Shown: piece by piece, positions 1 to 5,486 of the stretch
Layout of the letters: each line of letters starts with the position of its first letter
Position numbering within the stretch: position 1 is the first letter of the stretch
Source: JAWPNA01 sp045402695
GTDB taxonomy: Bacteria > Acidobacteriota > Polarisedimenticolia > JACPZX01 > DASXTC01
Length of the DNA: 5,486 nucleotides
Direction of reading: 5' to 3'
Assembly: GCA_045402695.1 (NCBI GenBank)
Contig: JAWPNA010000032.1
Location: 1 to 5,486 of the forward strand
Made by a program: the position numbers and the translations under genes
Notes under the pieces: generated by a model
What the model was told of the DNA's origin: nothing
The model's input: the letters and a program-made list of their open reading frames with translations, nothing else
The model's database searches: none

Positions 1-343
1 CTCCCTCGGCGCTTTCGTAGTAGACGGCGCCGAAGCTGCCGGCGGCGAGCTTGGCTGTGTTCTCGACGGCCGAGGCGAAGGCATCCATGGTTGGCTGGGC
101 CTGCTGGGTGTCGCCCGGCGATCCCGGCGAGCAGACCACGAGCACGCGCTTGCCCGGGGCGCCGGCGGCCGCCCCGGCCATTCCAAGGCAGAGGGCGGCC
201 CACAGCAGGGGCCGTGATCCAATGCCTTTGCGCGGGCCCTCGGCGCCGTGGCCCGCGCCCCCCCGGTCCGTAGTCCAGGGAAGTCCGTAGAAGGACGTGC
301 CGGACAGAGGCACGATCACCGACGAAGCAAGCATCCGTTTCAT
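1..343 (-). CDS. Exported substrate-binding-like protein, N-terminal part (PhnD-like; cut by left edge)
   Basis: The minus-strand frame opens with ATG at 343 and stays open to the window edge, giving 114 residues of an incomplete protein. Residues 44-62 form a basic-then-hydrophobic stretch (SRPLLWAALCLGMAGAAAGA) that looks like a signal peptide, followed by a beta strand (KRVLVVCSPG) and the segment SPGDTQQAQPTMDAFASAV, then an aromatic strand (FGAVYYESAEG). From memory this pattern resembles PhnD/SsuA/transferrin-family periplasmic binding proteins of the phosphate/phosphonate ABC-transporter type, which capture a small ligand outside the membrane; that is inference from the first ~50 mature residues only. 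The start is uncertain: about 43 residues precede the hydrophobic stretch, unusual for a signal peptide. A second in-frame ATG lies at 334, and only a weak GGA precedes the first ATG. The gene lies 43 bases after the membrane-protein gene on the same strand, so co-transcription is likely. A plain exported protein of unknown function is the alternative. Confidence 0.62.
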   Translation of the reverse strand, partial: MKRMLASSVIVPLSGTSFYGLPWTTDRGGAGHGAEGPRKGIGSRPLLWAALCLGMAGAAAGAPGKRVLVVCSPGSPGDTQQAQPTMDAFASAVENTAKLAAGSFGAVYYESAEG

Positions 344-386
344 GGCGTTTCCGTGACTTGATGAAGGGTGGTGCCGGTGCAGCAGA

Positions 387-2222
387 TTAGCGGAGCGCCG
401 CGCGAGGTTCAAGATCCGAGGTGGTGAGACTCTGCCTCACGGTGGGGGGCAGCCGGGAGGCAAACGCCGTCAGGTGCGCTCTTAAGACAGGCTCCTCCCC
501 GGGAGCCAGCGCGTAGAAGGCGACGGTGGGCTCGTAGGAGGACACGCGGTGCGAGATGGTCCACTCCCCCACCTTCACCCAGGCGGGTGGGAGCGCCTGA
601 CGCCCCTCGGGCGTCTTGAAGCGGAACCAGTCCTCGTAGACGATGGCGATCCGCGTCGCGCGCGCCTTCACCAGAGCGACGAGGGAAGCCTGGCTGAAGA
701 GATGGGCCTTCTTCATCCTCGCCACCTCGATGTCGGCCAGCCCGATCAGGTCCAGGCACTTGATGTCCGCCAGGTAGTTGATCGCGCCGATGTCATTGAC
801 CGCGACACTCTCGCCCTCGTAGAACTGCCGCAGGAACAGTCCCATCTGGTACTGCTGCTCGTAGATGTTGGTGGTGGCGCGTGCGGCATGGCGCAGCGCG
901 AAAAAACCGCGGGCGGTCAACGGGAGCACGGCCAGCAGGACCAGACAGGACACTGCTGCGTGCTTGGCGAGCAGCGCCCGGTCCAGTCGTATCCGGATCT
1001 GCGGCCCGCCGGAGTGGATGAAGTCGAGCCCGAGCCGCGCCGCCAGGAAGACGCCGAATGCGACGAGGTACGCCTCGTAGCGGTAGAAGCTCCCCAGGTT
1101 GGCGAACTGCACGTGCAACCAGAGCGTGAGGCCGGTGAGCGCGATGAAGATCTGCCGCTCCTCCCACATCCCCTTGAGGCGATCATAACGGGAGATGAAC
1201 AGCACCAGCATCAGGATCACCAGCAGGAAGAACAGGTACTCCGTGATCTTCGCTCCCATGTCCATCTTGCGGAAGATGCCGTAGCCGCACAGGACGAGGA
1301 ACATCTTCCCGATGGTCATGAAGGCGACGTCGCCCTTCAGCATGACCGGATTGGGGAGCCAGAACCAGCCGCCTGAGGTGGAGATGAGCGCGTAGACCGC
1401 CACCGGCAGCAGCCCCGCGATGCTCACCACCGCGGCTTGCGCCCACCGGCGGCGGCAGGCCAGGAGCAGCCCGGCCGCAAACAGCAGGAACAGCCCTTCG
1501 TACCGGACCAGTGTCGTGAAGGGGGCGGCCGCCAGCAGACCGCGGAATACCGGGGACGACAGCCCGCGGTCCTCTCCGGCCACCAGGCGCGCGGCGGCGC
1601 AGGCGAACAGGAGGTCGATGCCCACCTGCAACACGTGTTCCATCCCATTCAGGATCAGCGCGGGCAGAGGTGTCAGGAAGATGAAGGCGAGCAAGGCCCC
1701 GGTCTCGAGGATCTGCCCGGTGGGAAGGCGTGTCCCGATCGTGAGACCTCGGTCCACGCGCGCGGGGTCGCCGCGGCCGAGGATCTCGATCCGGATCGTC
1801 CGCGCCGATCCCGCCATGTCCTGGCCCTCGCGCAGGAGACGGGAAACAAGCCCGAGCAGCAGCGTGGAGAAGACGAGATTGAGGACGAGCGGCGTCGCGT
1901 CGTTGAGCCCGGCAAGCATCGTCGCGCCGCACAGCACCAGCGACCACAGCAGGGAGGATGACGAGGAGGTCCAGCCGTAGGGCGTCACTCCCCAGACGCC
2001 GTGCCGGACCACGTTCTTGACCATCGCGAGGTGGATGTAGGCGTCGTCCAGCGCATAGACGAGGTGTCCCTCGTTCTGCCTGATGGAGATGACCAGCAGG
2101 AGGGCGACGCTCCCCCACAGCGCCGCGACGGCGGCCAGCAGCGGCCAGTGCTTTCGCAAGAGGGGTGTCATGGCGTCGCGGGGCGTCCCGGTCCTTCCCG
2201 CTTCTGTGCGGGGAATCGTCAC
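387..2222 (-). CDS. Polytopic membrane protein, probable GT-C-type glycosyltransferase
   Basis: This 611-residue protein has about eleven to thirteen hydrophobic segments, the first at residues 27-47 and the last near 421-440, and then a soluble tail of ~160 residues. Immediately after the first membrane segment comes YALDDAYIHLAMVKN, with Asp59-Asp60 in the first extracytoplasmic loop. GT-C glycosyltransferases, which move sugars from polyprenyl-phosphate donors to acceptors outside the membrane, carry their catalytic acidic residue there. Other conspicuous motifs are TSSSSSLLW (85-93), NGMEH (192-196), VRYEG (239-243) and YRYEAYL (380-386). The tail contains VAVNDIGAINYLADIKCLDLIGLAD (473-497, shown here as one motif region), reminiscent of C-terminal domains of large actinobacterial GT-C enzymes. 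Residues 131-170 form a hydrophilic insertion between membrane segments. The start is GTG at 2222, directly preceded by an in-frame TAA; ATG at 2171 (MTPLLRKHWPLL) is the alternative. Donor and acceptor cannot be read from sequence; a polytopic protein of unknown function remains possible. Confidence 0.85.
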   Translation of the reverse strand: MTIPRTEAGRTGTPRDAMTPLLRKHWPLLAAVAALWGSVALLLVISIRQNEGHLVYALDDAYIHLAMVKNVVRHGVWGVTPYGWTSSSSSLLWSLVLCGATMLAGLNDATPLVLNLVFSTLLLGLVSRLLREGQDMAGSARTIRIEILGRGDPARVDRGLTIGTRLPTGQILETGALLAFIFLTPLPALILNGMEHVLQVGIDLLFACAAARLVAGEDRGLSSPVFRGLLAAAPFTTLVRYEGLFLLFAAGLLLACRRRWAQAAVVSIAGLLPVAVYALISTSGGWFWLPNPVMLKGDVAFMTIGKMFLVLCGYGIFRKMDMGAKITEYLFFLLVILMLVLFISRYDRLKGMWEERQIFIALTGLTLWLHVQFANLGSFYRYEAYLVAFGVFLAARLGLDFIHSGGPQIRIRLDRALLAKHAAVSCLVLLAVLPLTARGFFALRHAARATTNIYEQQYQMGLFLRQFYEGESVAVNDIGAINYLADIKCLDLIGLADIEVARMKKAHLFSQASLVALVKARATRIAIVYEDWFRFKTPEGRQALPPAWVKVGEWTISHRVSSYEPTVAFYALAPGEEPVLRAHLTAFASRLPPTVRQSLTTSDLEPRAALR

Positions 2223-2228
2223 TTAATA

Positions 2229-2257
2229 ATGATACTCCTCGACCGCGACCCTGTTAA
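2229..2257 (-). promoter_or_regulatory. Sigma70-like promoter for the membrane-protein gene
   Basis: On the minus strand TTAACA (2257-2252) is followed by exactly 17 bases and then TATCAT (2234-2229). Each hexamer matches its consensus at five of six positions, striking in such GC-rich DNA. Transcription would start about six to seven bases beyond the -10 box, near 2222, which is the GTG start codon itself. The GAGGAG that looks like a ribosome binding site at 2240-2235 lies inside the spacer and so would not be transcribed. No mapping data are available, so this is a sequence-based prediction. Confidence 0.6.
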
Positions 2258-2318
2258 CTCTGGGCATCGGTGGACCAGGAGGGGATGACGATCGCCGGTG
2301 CCGGCCGCTGGTCTCCAG

Positions 2319-2341
2319 GCAATCGAAACACAGTTGATTGC
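2319..2341. repeat. Inverted repeat GCAATC / GATTGC, 11-base spacer
   Basis: Six-base perfect arms at 2319-2324 and 2336-2341 have centres 17 bases apart. The right arm overlaps the first bases of the proposed -35 box of the rightward promoter, a position suited to a dimeric regulator. No regulator gene is in the window, and arms of this length occur by chance. Confidence 0.25.
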
Positions 2342-2365
2342 GACGGGCCCGACCTGTGGTAGGCT
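2338..2365 (+). promoter_or_regulatory. Candidate promoter for the secreted propeller protein
   Basis: TTGCGA (2338-2343), a 16-base spacer and TAGGCT (2360-2365) make a weak sigma70-type pair of the kind seen in GC-rich bacteria. The predicted transcript would start near 2372 and leave a leader of roughly 38 bases before GTG at 2410. A shifted reading using TTGATT at 2334 gives a 20-base spacer, which is less good. Both boxes overlap short inverted repeats, so a repressor or activator could act here, but this is conjecture. Confidence 0.35.
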
Positions 2366-2372
2366 TTAGCCT
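2361..2372. repeat. Small dyad AGGCT-TT-AGCCT over the candidate -10 box
   Basis: Two perfect 5-base inverted arms are separated by TT and overlap the proposed -10 element of the rightward promoter as well as its likely transcription start. It could be an operator half-site pair or chance; the arms are too short and the loop too tight for a useful RNA hairpin. Confidence 0.3.
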
Positions 2373-2409
2373 GATGTAAACAGTTTCCCGCTGGCCCTCG
2401 GGTGCTGTC

Positions 2410-2511
2410 GTGGTTTCAAAGCCGGGCGCGCCATACCTTTCCAAGCTCTTCCCCAGAGCCGTCGTGTGCGCGGCCCTTCTCGCGATGGCCACCGCCGGTC
2501 CCGCATCCGCG
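2410..2511 (+). other. Signal peptide of the secreted propeller protein
   Basis: Residues 1-34 have a Lys/Lys/Arg n-region, a 14-residue apolar core (AVVCAALLAMATAG) and a PASA cleavage motif ahead of GTWARVYGG. The Cys in the core is not followed by a lipobox pattern, so signal peptidase I rather than lipoprotein processing is expected. Confidence 0.8.
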
Positions 2512-5486
2512 GGGACATGGGCGCGGGTCTATGGAGGCTCCGGCAGCGATGAAGCGCGGGCCGTCCAGCAGACTTCGGACGGCGGCTATATCGTGGCGGG
2601 GCTGACCAGCTCCACGGGTGCGGGCGTGTCTGATGCCTGGGTCCTGAAGCTGAACGGATCCGGCAGCGTCCAGTGGGAACGCACCTACGGCGGCCTCGGC
2701 TACGACGACGCGCAGAGCATTCATCAGACGTCCGACGGCGGCTTCGTCTTCGCGGGAGCCACCCACTCCTTCGGCCAGGGAGGGCCGAGCGACTTCTGGG
2801 TTGTGAAGCTGGACCCCTCGGGCGGAATCCAGTGGCAGAGGACGTACGGCGGAACCTGCATCGACGACGCCCACGCCGTGCAGCAGACCTCGGACGGCGG
2901 CTACATCGTCGCAGGCAACACCTGCTCGTTTGGCTTCGTGGGATCGGGCGACGTGTGGGTCGTGAAGCTGGACTCCTCGGGGGGTATCGTCTGGGAGAGC
3001 ACCTACGGTTTCGCCTCCGCCACCGAGGTGGCGACCTCGATCCAGGAGCTGTCGGGTGGCGGTTACATCGTGGCGGGATACACGGACGTCAACAACCCAC
3101 CCATGAACCCCCCTCCGTCCGACAACGATTTCTGGTTCTTCAAGATCGACGCCGTCGGGATCGTCCAGTGGCAGTGGACCGCGGGCGGGTTTGTGGCGGG
3201 CCAGTCGGGCGACTCCGCCCACGCCGTGCAGCAGACATCGGACGGCGGTCTCATCCTCGCGGGGACCACCACCCTGGGTGCGGGCGCCTTCGACTTCTGG
3301 ATCATCAAGCTGAACGGATCGGGGGTGATCCAATGGGACAAAACCTACGGCTTCCCCTTGTCCCTCGAGAGCGCCCAGTCTGTCCGCCAGACGGCTGACG
3401 GTGGGTACATCGTGGCCGGCTACCGTCTCTTTGGAGGCAGCATCGATCTGCTCGTCATCAAGCTGGACGCCTCGGGAAGCATGCAATGGCAGAAGAGCTA
3501 CAACGCGGGAACGCAGAACCTGGCCAACGCCGTGCGCCAGACCAGCGACGGCGGCTACGTCGTGGCCGGGTTCACCGACGCCTTGAGCTCCGGCAACAGG
3601 GATCTGTGGGTGCTGAAGCTGGATTCGGGAGGTGGCCTCAGCTCCGGCTGCAGCTTCGTCAGCGCCGCGTCGGGAAGCCTGGCGACCTCGGGGGTCGGCG
3701 CGCGGATCACCAACGCGTTTCTGTTCACCCCCTCCATGATGGTCGTCACGGGCAACACCGGCGTCCTGGCGCCCTCGTCCTCAGCCGCGGTTACGCAGCA
3801 GTGCCCGGTGGATGTGCGCGTCAACCAGGATGCGGGTGCGGACCAGCAGCACCAAGTCAGCCTCGCCATCGATCCGAACAACAGCAATCGGCAGGTGGCG
3901 GTCTACATGGACGACCCCGATCCCAACACGTACCTCGGCGTGGCCAACCCGAGCGTGGGGGTGAGCTTCTCCGTGGACGGCGGCGCCTCCTGGATCGATC
4001 GTCAGGTCCGGTTCGGCTGCGACATGATCGACAACGACTTTGACGCGATGGCGGACGAGGAGACACAGTGCGACGGCCTGGACGACGACTTCGACGGGAG
4101 GATCGACGAGGATACCTGCTGCACCCTGCGACACCTTGACCCGTCGGTGGCCGCCGACGCCTCTGGCAACCTCTACATGGCCTTCCTGGCCGAAGAGCCC
4201 GGCGCCGGCTTCCCCGGCTTCGCGGGCTCCTCATTCGTCGTGGCCGCCCGCTCCACCGACGGCGGCAACAGTTGGAGCACGCTTCCCTTGGTCGCGTCGA
4301 GTCCCTACGGCCCCGACGTCAACCCTCCCGACGGGATAACCGATCCAGCGCCGCACCTCGAGAAGCCCTGGCTGGCGGTGGACTGGCATACGATCAGCCC
4401 CATGGTGGGCGCGGTCTACGTGGGCTGGCATCGCGAGCCCCCCTTTTCGCCCACCAACACCGACGTGTTCGTCTCGGCGATGGCGTCCGGATCGGGAGCG
4501 TGGTCCACGCCGGCGCAGGTCAACGACACGCCGTCTGACTGCTCCGATGGGGTGATGCCGGTGGTCGCCGTAGACGGCAGTGTCTGGGCCATCTGGCGCC
4601 GCAACGCCGCGATCTGCGGTCCACCGGCCCGGTTCAACGTGGACATCTCGTTCAACGGCGGCCTCAGCTTCAACGGCTTCGGAGGCGACCTGCCGGGACC
4701 GACCTTCACTCAGATTCCGAACACCCTGAGGGGGCATCCGTTCCGGACCCTCGATTTCCCCGCGCTCGCCGTGGATCCCCATAATTCGGTCGTGCTGATG
4801 GCGCTGTTCACGGAGGATCCTCCAGGGCCGGACCAGGCCGATGTCATGTTCACCAAGTCGCTCAACGGGGGCAACATGTGGTTGACCCCCGTGCGCGTCA
4901 ACGACGACTTCGCCACGGCGACCGCGCAGCACATGCCCGCCATCACGGTCAAGAGCAACGCGAACGCCTGGACGCTCGCGGACGTCACCTGGTATGACGA
5001 GCGCAACTCCATCGGGTGCAACGGCCTTGACGATGACGCCGACACGCGCGTGGACGAGGAGCTGCCCGACGGGTTCGACAACGACGGTGACGTGCTGATT
5101 GACGAGGACATCTGCGAGATCCGCATGGACGTCTTCATGGCGCGCACTACGGACATCCCGAACTTCGGCACCACCTTCTCTCAGAACATGCAGGTCACGA
5201 ACCGCTCGTTCCGCCCTCCCGCGAGCCCCTACCCCGGCTTCCTGGGCGATTACCTGGCCCTCGCCTCGGATCCGAATACGACCTTCGCGGCCTGGGCCGA
5301 CACCAGGAACGGCCACAACGACATCTACGCCGGCGCCGTCGCGGACATGGACTCGGACGGTGACTCCGAGCTGGACGCCACCGACTGCAACCCCGCGGAC
5401 CCGACGGTGGCCAGAAGGCCCGGCGTCGTCCAGAACCTGCAGCTCACCCCTGTCGCCATGAGCACCAACACGACACTCTCCTGGGC
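2410..5486 (+). CDS. Secreted double-propeller mosaic protein with metal-binding inserts (3' end outside window)
   Basis: One frame is open without interruption from the TAA at 2377 to the right edge, at least 1025 residues. The GTG at 2410 is the first usable start after that stop and gives a classical signal peptide: basic n-region, core AVVCAALLAMATAG, cleavage motif PASA before Gly35. No strong ribosome binding site precedes it; GTG 2464 or ATG 2485 would remove the basic region. Domains in order are seven tandem repeats with the core TSDGGYIVAG (residues 41-412), a linker bounded by Cys414 and Cys465, six Asp-box-like blades (about 470-978) interrupted by two acidic Cys-bracketed inserts (537-570, 870-902), a DxDxDG motif (980-997), and PGVVQNLQL onward, like the first strand of a fibronectin III domain. 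It is predicted to act outside the cell, probably in binding or adhesion, with calcium-stabilised loops. No catalytic residues, anchor or sorting signal can be seen in this part. It is transcribed away from the membrane-protein gene, so no functional pairing is implied. Confidence 0.9.
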   Translation, partial: MVSKPGAPYLSKLFPRAVVCAALLAMATAGPASAGTWARVYGGSGSDEARAVQQTSDGGYIVAGLTSSTGAGVSDAWVLKLNGSGSVQWERTYGGLGYDDAQSIHQTSDGGFVFAGATHSFGQGGPSDFWVVKLDPSGGIQWQRTYGGTCIDDAHAVQQTSDGGYIVAGNTCSFGFVGSGDVWVVKLDSSGGIVWESTYGFASATEVATSIQELSGGGYIVAGYTDVNNPPMNPPPSDNDFWFFKIDAVGIVQWQWTAGGFVAGQSGDSAHAVQQTSDGGLILAGTTTLGAGAFDFWIIKLNGSGVIQWDKTYGFPLSLESAQSVRQTADGGYIVAGYRLFGGSIDLLVIKLDASGSMQWQKSYNAGTQNLANAVRQTSDGGYVVAGFTDALSSGNRDLWVLKLDSGGGLSSGCSFVSAASGSLATSGVGARITNAFLFTPSMMVVTGNTGVLAPSSSAAVTQQCPVDVRVNQDAGADQQHQVSLAIDPNNSNRQVAVYMDDPDPNTYLGVANPSVGVSFSVDGGASWIDRQVRFGCDMIDNDFDAMADEETQCDGLDDDFDGRIDEDTCCTLRHLDPSVAADASGNLYMAFLAEEPGAGFPGFAGSSFVVAARSTDGGNSWSTLPLVASSPYGPDVNPPDGITDPAPHLEKPWLAVDWHTISPMVGAVYVGWHREPPFSPTNTDVFVSAMASGSGAWSTPAQVNDTPSDCSDGVMPVVAVDGSVWAIWRRNAAICGPPARFNVDISFNGGLSFNGFGGDLPGPTFTQIPNTLRGHPFRTLDFPALAVDPHNSVVLMALFTEDPPGPDQADVMFTKSLNGGNMWLTPVRVNDDFATATAQHMPAITVKSNANAWTLADVTWYDERNSIGCNGLDDDADTRVDEELPDGFDNDGDVLIDEDICEIRMDVFMARTTDIPNFGTTFSQNMQVTNRSFRPPASPYPGFLGDYLALASDPNTTFAAWADTRNGHNDIYAGAVADMDSDGDSELDATDCNPADPTVARRPGVVQNLQLTPVAMSTNTTLSW
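2530..3645 (+). repeat. Seven tandem ~52-residue propeller repeats (DGGYIVAG type)
   Basis: The unit reads roughly YGGxGxDxAxxVxQTSDGGYIVAGxT, a short variable stretch, then DxWVxKLxxxGxxQWxxT. Units start at 2530, 2686, 2845, 3004, 3181, 3346 and 3499, with lengths of 52, 53, 53, 59, 55, 51 and about 49 residues. Unit 4 is lengthened by a Pro-rich loop (NNPPMNPPPSDN). Unit 5 has Ala for the leading Tyr. Unit 3 holds two Cys (TCIDD and NTCSF) likely to bond within the blade. Unit 7 lacks the closing QWxxTY strand, while the chain begins just before unit 1 with TWARVYGG, which matches that strand; this is the signature of a seven-bladed propeller closed between N and C termini. The fold is inferred, not proven. 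Confidence 0.85.
3649..3804 (+). other. Ser/Thr/Ala-rich linker between Cys414 and Cys465
   Basis: After the last propeller unit comes a 52-residue low-complexity stretch of Ser, Ala, Val, Thr and Gly bounded by one Cys at each end (GCSFVSAASG to AVTQQCPVDV). It looks like a small beta-rich spacer between two globular domains, possibly tied by a disulphide. Similar Cys-bounded Ser/Thr-Ala-Val spacers follow DGGYIVAG repeats in other proteins as I remember them. Confidence 0.55.
4018..4119 (+). other. Acidic metal-binding insert 1, Cys537-Cys570
   Basis: Between the first and second Asp-box blades the chain turns into two consecutive motifs, DNDFDAMADEE and CDGLDDDFDGRIDED, ending in Cys-Cys. 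These match the DxDxDGxxDE type of calcium loop and resemble the 'CNGxDDDCDGxxDE' motif of MopE-like proteins, but Phe replaces the central Cys. Metal binding is inferred from the spacing of the acidic residues. Confidence 0.65.
5017..5115 (+). other. Acidic metal-binding insert 2, Cys870-Cys902
   Basis: The strand DVTWYDERNSIG runs into CNGLDDDADTRVDEE and then DGFDNDGDVLIDEDIC before the blade resumes with MDVFMART. It has the same two-motif, Cys-bracketed design as the earlier insert but sits inside the sixth blade, ahead of its Asp box, rather than between blades. Ala takes the place of the central Cys in the first motif. Confidence 0.65.
5344..5406 (+). other. Third DxDxDG motif and junction to C-terminal domain
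   Basis: DMDSDGDSELDATDCNPADPTV is a type-3-thrombospondin/MopE-like acidic motif with the usual DCNPxDPT ending. It joins the Asp-box domain to PGVVQNLQLTPV..TTLSW, which looks like the first strands of a fibronectin III-like domain cut by the window edge. The run is probably a calcium-stiffened hinge. Confidence 0.6.

Larger units (their letters stand above)
2223..2409. other. Divergent intergenic regulatory region
   Basis: This 187-bp gap separates the leftward membrane-protein gene from the rightward secreted-protein gene and must hold the promoters of both. It is less GC-rich at its two ends, where the promoter-like elements lie. It also contains three short dyads: a 12-bp GCCGG-TG-CCGGC at 2294-2305, GCAATC/GATTGC arms at 2319-2324 and 2336-2341, and AGGCT-TT-AGCCT at 2361-2372. 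I find no RNA gene, terminator or convincing small reading frame here; the ATG at 2374 is followed at once by TAA. Confidence 0.7.
3817..5343 (+). other. Asp-box (BNR-like) domain, about six blades, sialidase-like fold
   Basis: Four clear Asp boxes of the S-x-D/N-G-G-x-x-W/F type are visible: SVDGGASW (3970-3993), STDGGNSW (4252-4275), SFNGGLSF (4648-4671) and SLNGGNMW (4858-4881). Two degenerate ones lie at the expected spacing, SAMASGSGAW (4474-4503) and RTTDIPNFGTTF (5143-5178). Each is preceded by a strand such as VAVYMDD, LYMAF, VYVGWHRE, VWAIWRR, VLMALF or DVTWYDERN, and a last FAAWADTRNGHNDIYAGAV could close the ring. Six blades is the sialidase number, but no FRIP motif or obvious arginine triad is seen, so a binding or structural role is more likely than hydrolysis. 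Confidence 0.7.

Noticed and set aside
344..386. Possible terminator or promoter between the two minus-strand genes
   Set aside because: No stem-loop with a T run and no promoter-like hexamer pair is visible in these 43 bases.
549..1376. Long plus-strand reading frame (275 codons) opposite the membrane-protein gene
   Set aside because: Its product is rich in His, Gln, Glu, Asp and Arg with no hydrophobic core, as expected from the complement of membrane-protein codons in GC-rich DNA. The minus-strand frame has coherent membrane segments and motifs.
2294..2305. 12-bp GCCGG-TG-CCGGC palindrome as a terminator or origin element
   Set aside because: Arms of five bases with a two-base loop and no T run cannot act as a terminator, and such GC palindromes are common in this base composition.
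2416..3486. Long minus-strand reading frame (356 codons) opposite the propeller repeats
   Set aside because: Its apparent internal repeats (RGVQLDDP-like) mirror the repeats of the plus-strand gene, which has a signal peptide and a recognisable repeat consensus.
2530..3645. Repeats as PQQ, NHL or Kelch propellers, or as a CRISPR-like array
   Set aside because: The consensus TSDGGYIVAG...DxWVxKL...QWxxTYGG differs from those families, and the repetition is at protein level with variable DNA, inside one open frame.
4231..5316. Long minus-strand reading frame (361 codons) opposite the Asp-box domain
   Set aside because: It is His/Arg/Val/Gly-rich without motifs; the plus frame shows Asp boxes and metal motifs through the same stretch.
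2410..5486. Frameshift or pseudogene in the large secreted-protein gene
   Set aside because: Codon-by-codon reading from 2410 to the edge shows no stop and continuous domain logic.

Overview
The window is GC-rich bacterial DNA with strong G/C preference at third codon positions, so both strands carry many long spurious reading frames. Three genes are supported. Two lie on the minus strand in the left 2.2 kb; one very long gene starts near 2410 on the plus strand and runs off the right edge. The gene styles (a DD-motif multi-pass GT-C-like protein, a secreted protein built from 'SDGGYIVAG' propeller repeats, Asp-box blades and DxDxDGxxDE metal-binding loops) are what I associate with uncultured soil or sediment bacteria such as Acidobacteriota and neighbouring phyla. 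That placement is an impression; there is no rRNA or marker gene to test it.

Left part (1-2222, minus strand): a 611-residue polytopic membrane protein with an aspartate pair in its first extracytoplasmic loop and a soluble C-terminal domain, probably a lipid-linked-sugar glycosyltransferase. After 43 bases comes the start of an exported protein that resembles PhnD-type substrate-binding proteins and is cut by the left edge. They probably share one transcript, but no functional link is evident.

Middle (2223-2409): a 187-bp divergent intergenic region. It holds a good sigma70-like promoter firing left (TTAACA, 17-bp spacer, TATCAT), placed so that transcription should begin almost exactly at the GTG start of the membrane-protein gene. 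A weaker candidate promoter fires right, overlapped by two short dyads.

Right part (2410-5486, plus strand): at least 1025 residues of a secreted mosaic protein without frameshift. In order it has a signal peptide, seven tandem ~52-residue repeats that look like a seven-bladed beta-propeller closed by an N-terminal strand, a Cys-bracketed linker, a second domain with six Asp-box-like blades (sialidase-like fold without visible sialidase catalytic signatures), two Cys-bracketed acidic metal-binding insertions in that second domain, a third DxDxDG motif, and the first residues of a probable fibronectin III-like domain. It is most likely an extracellular or surface binding/structural protein; its ligand is not readable from the sequence. 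The most interesting material is this double-propeller architecture and the leaderless-looking promoter/start arrangement. I see no mobile element, CRISPR array, RNA gene or defence system.
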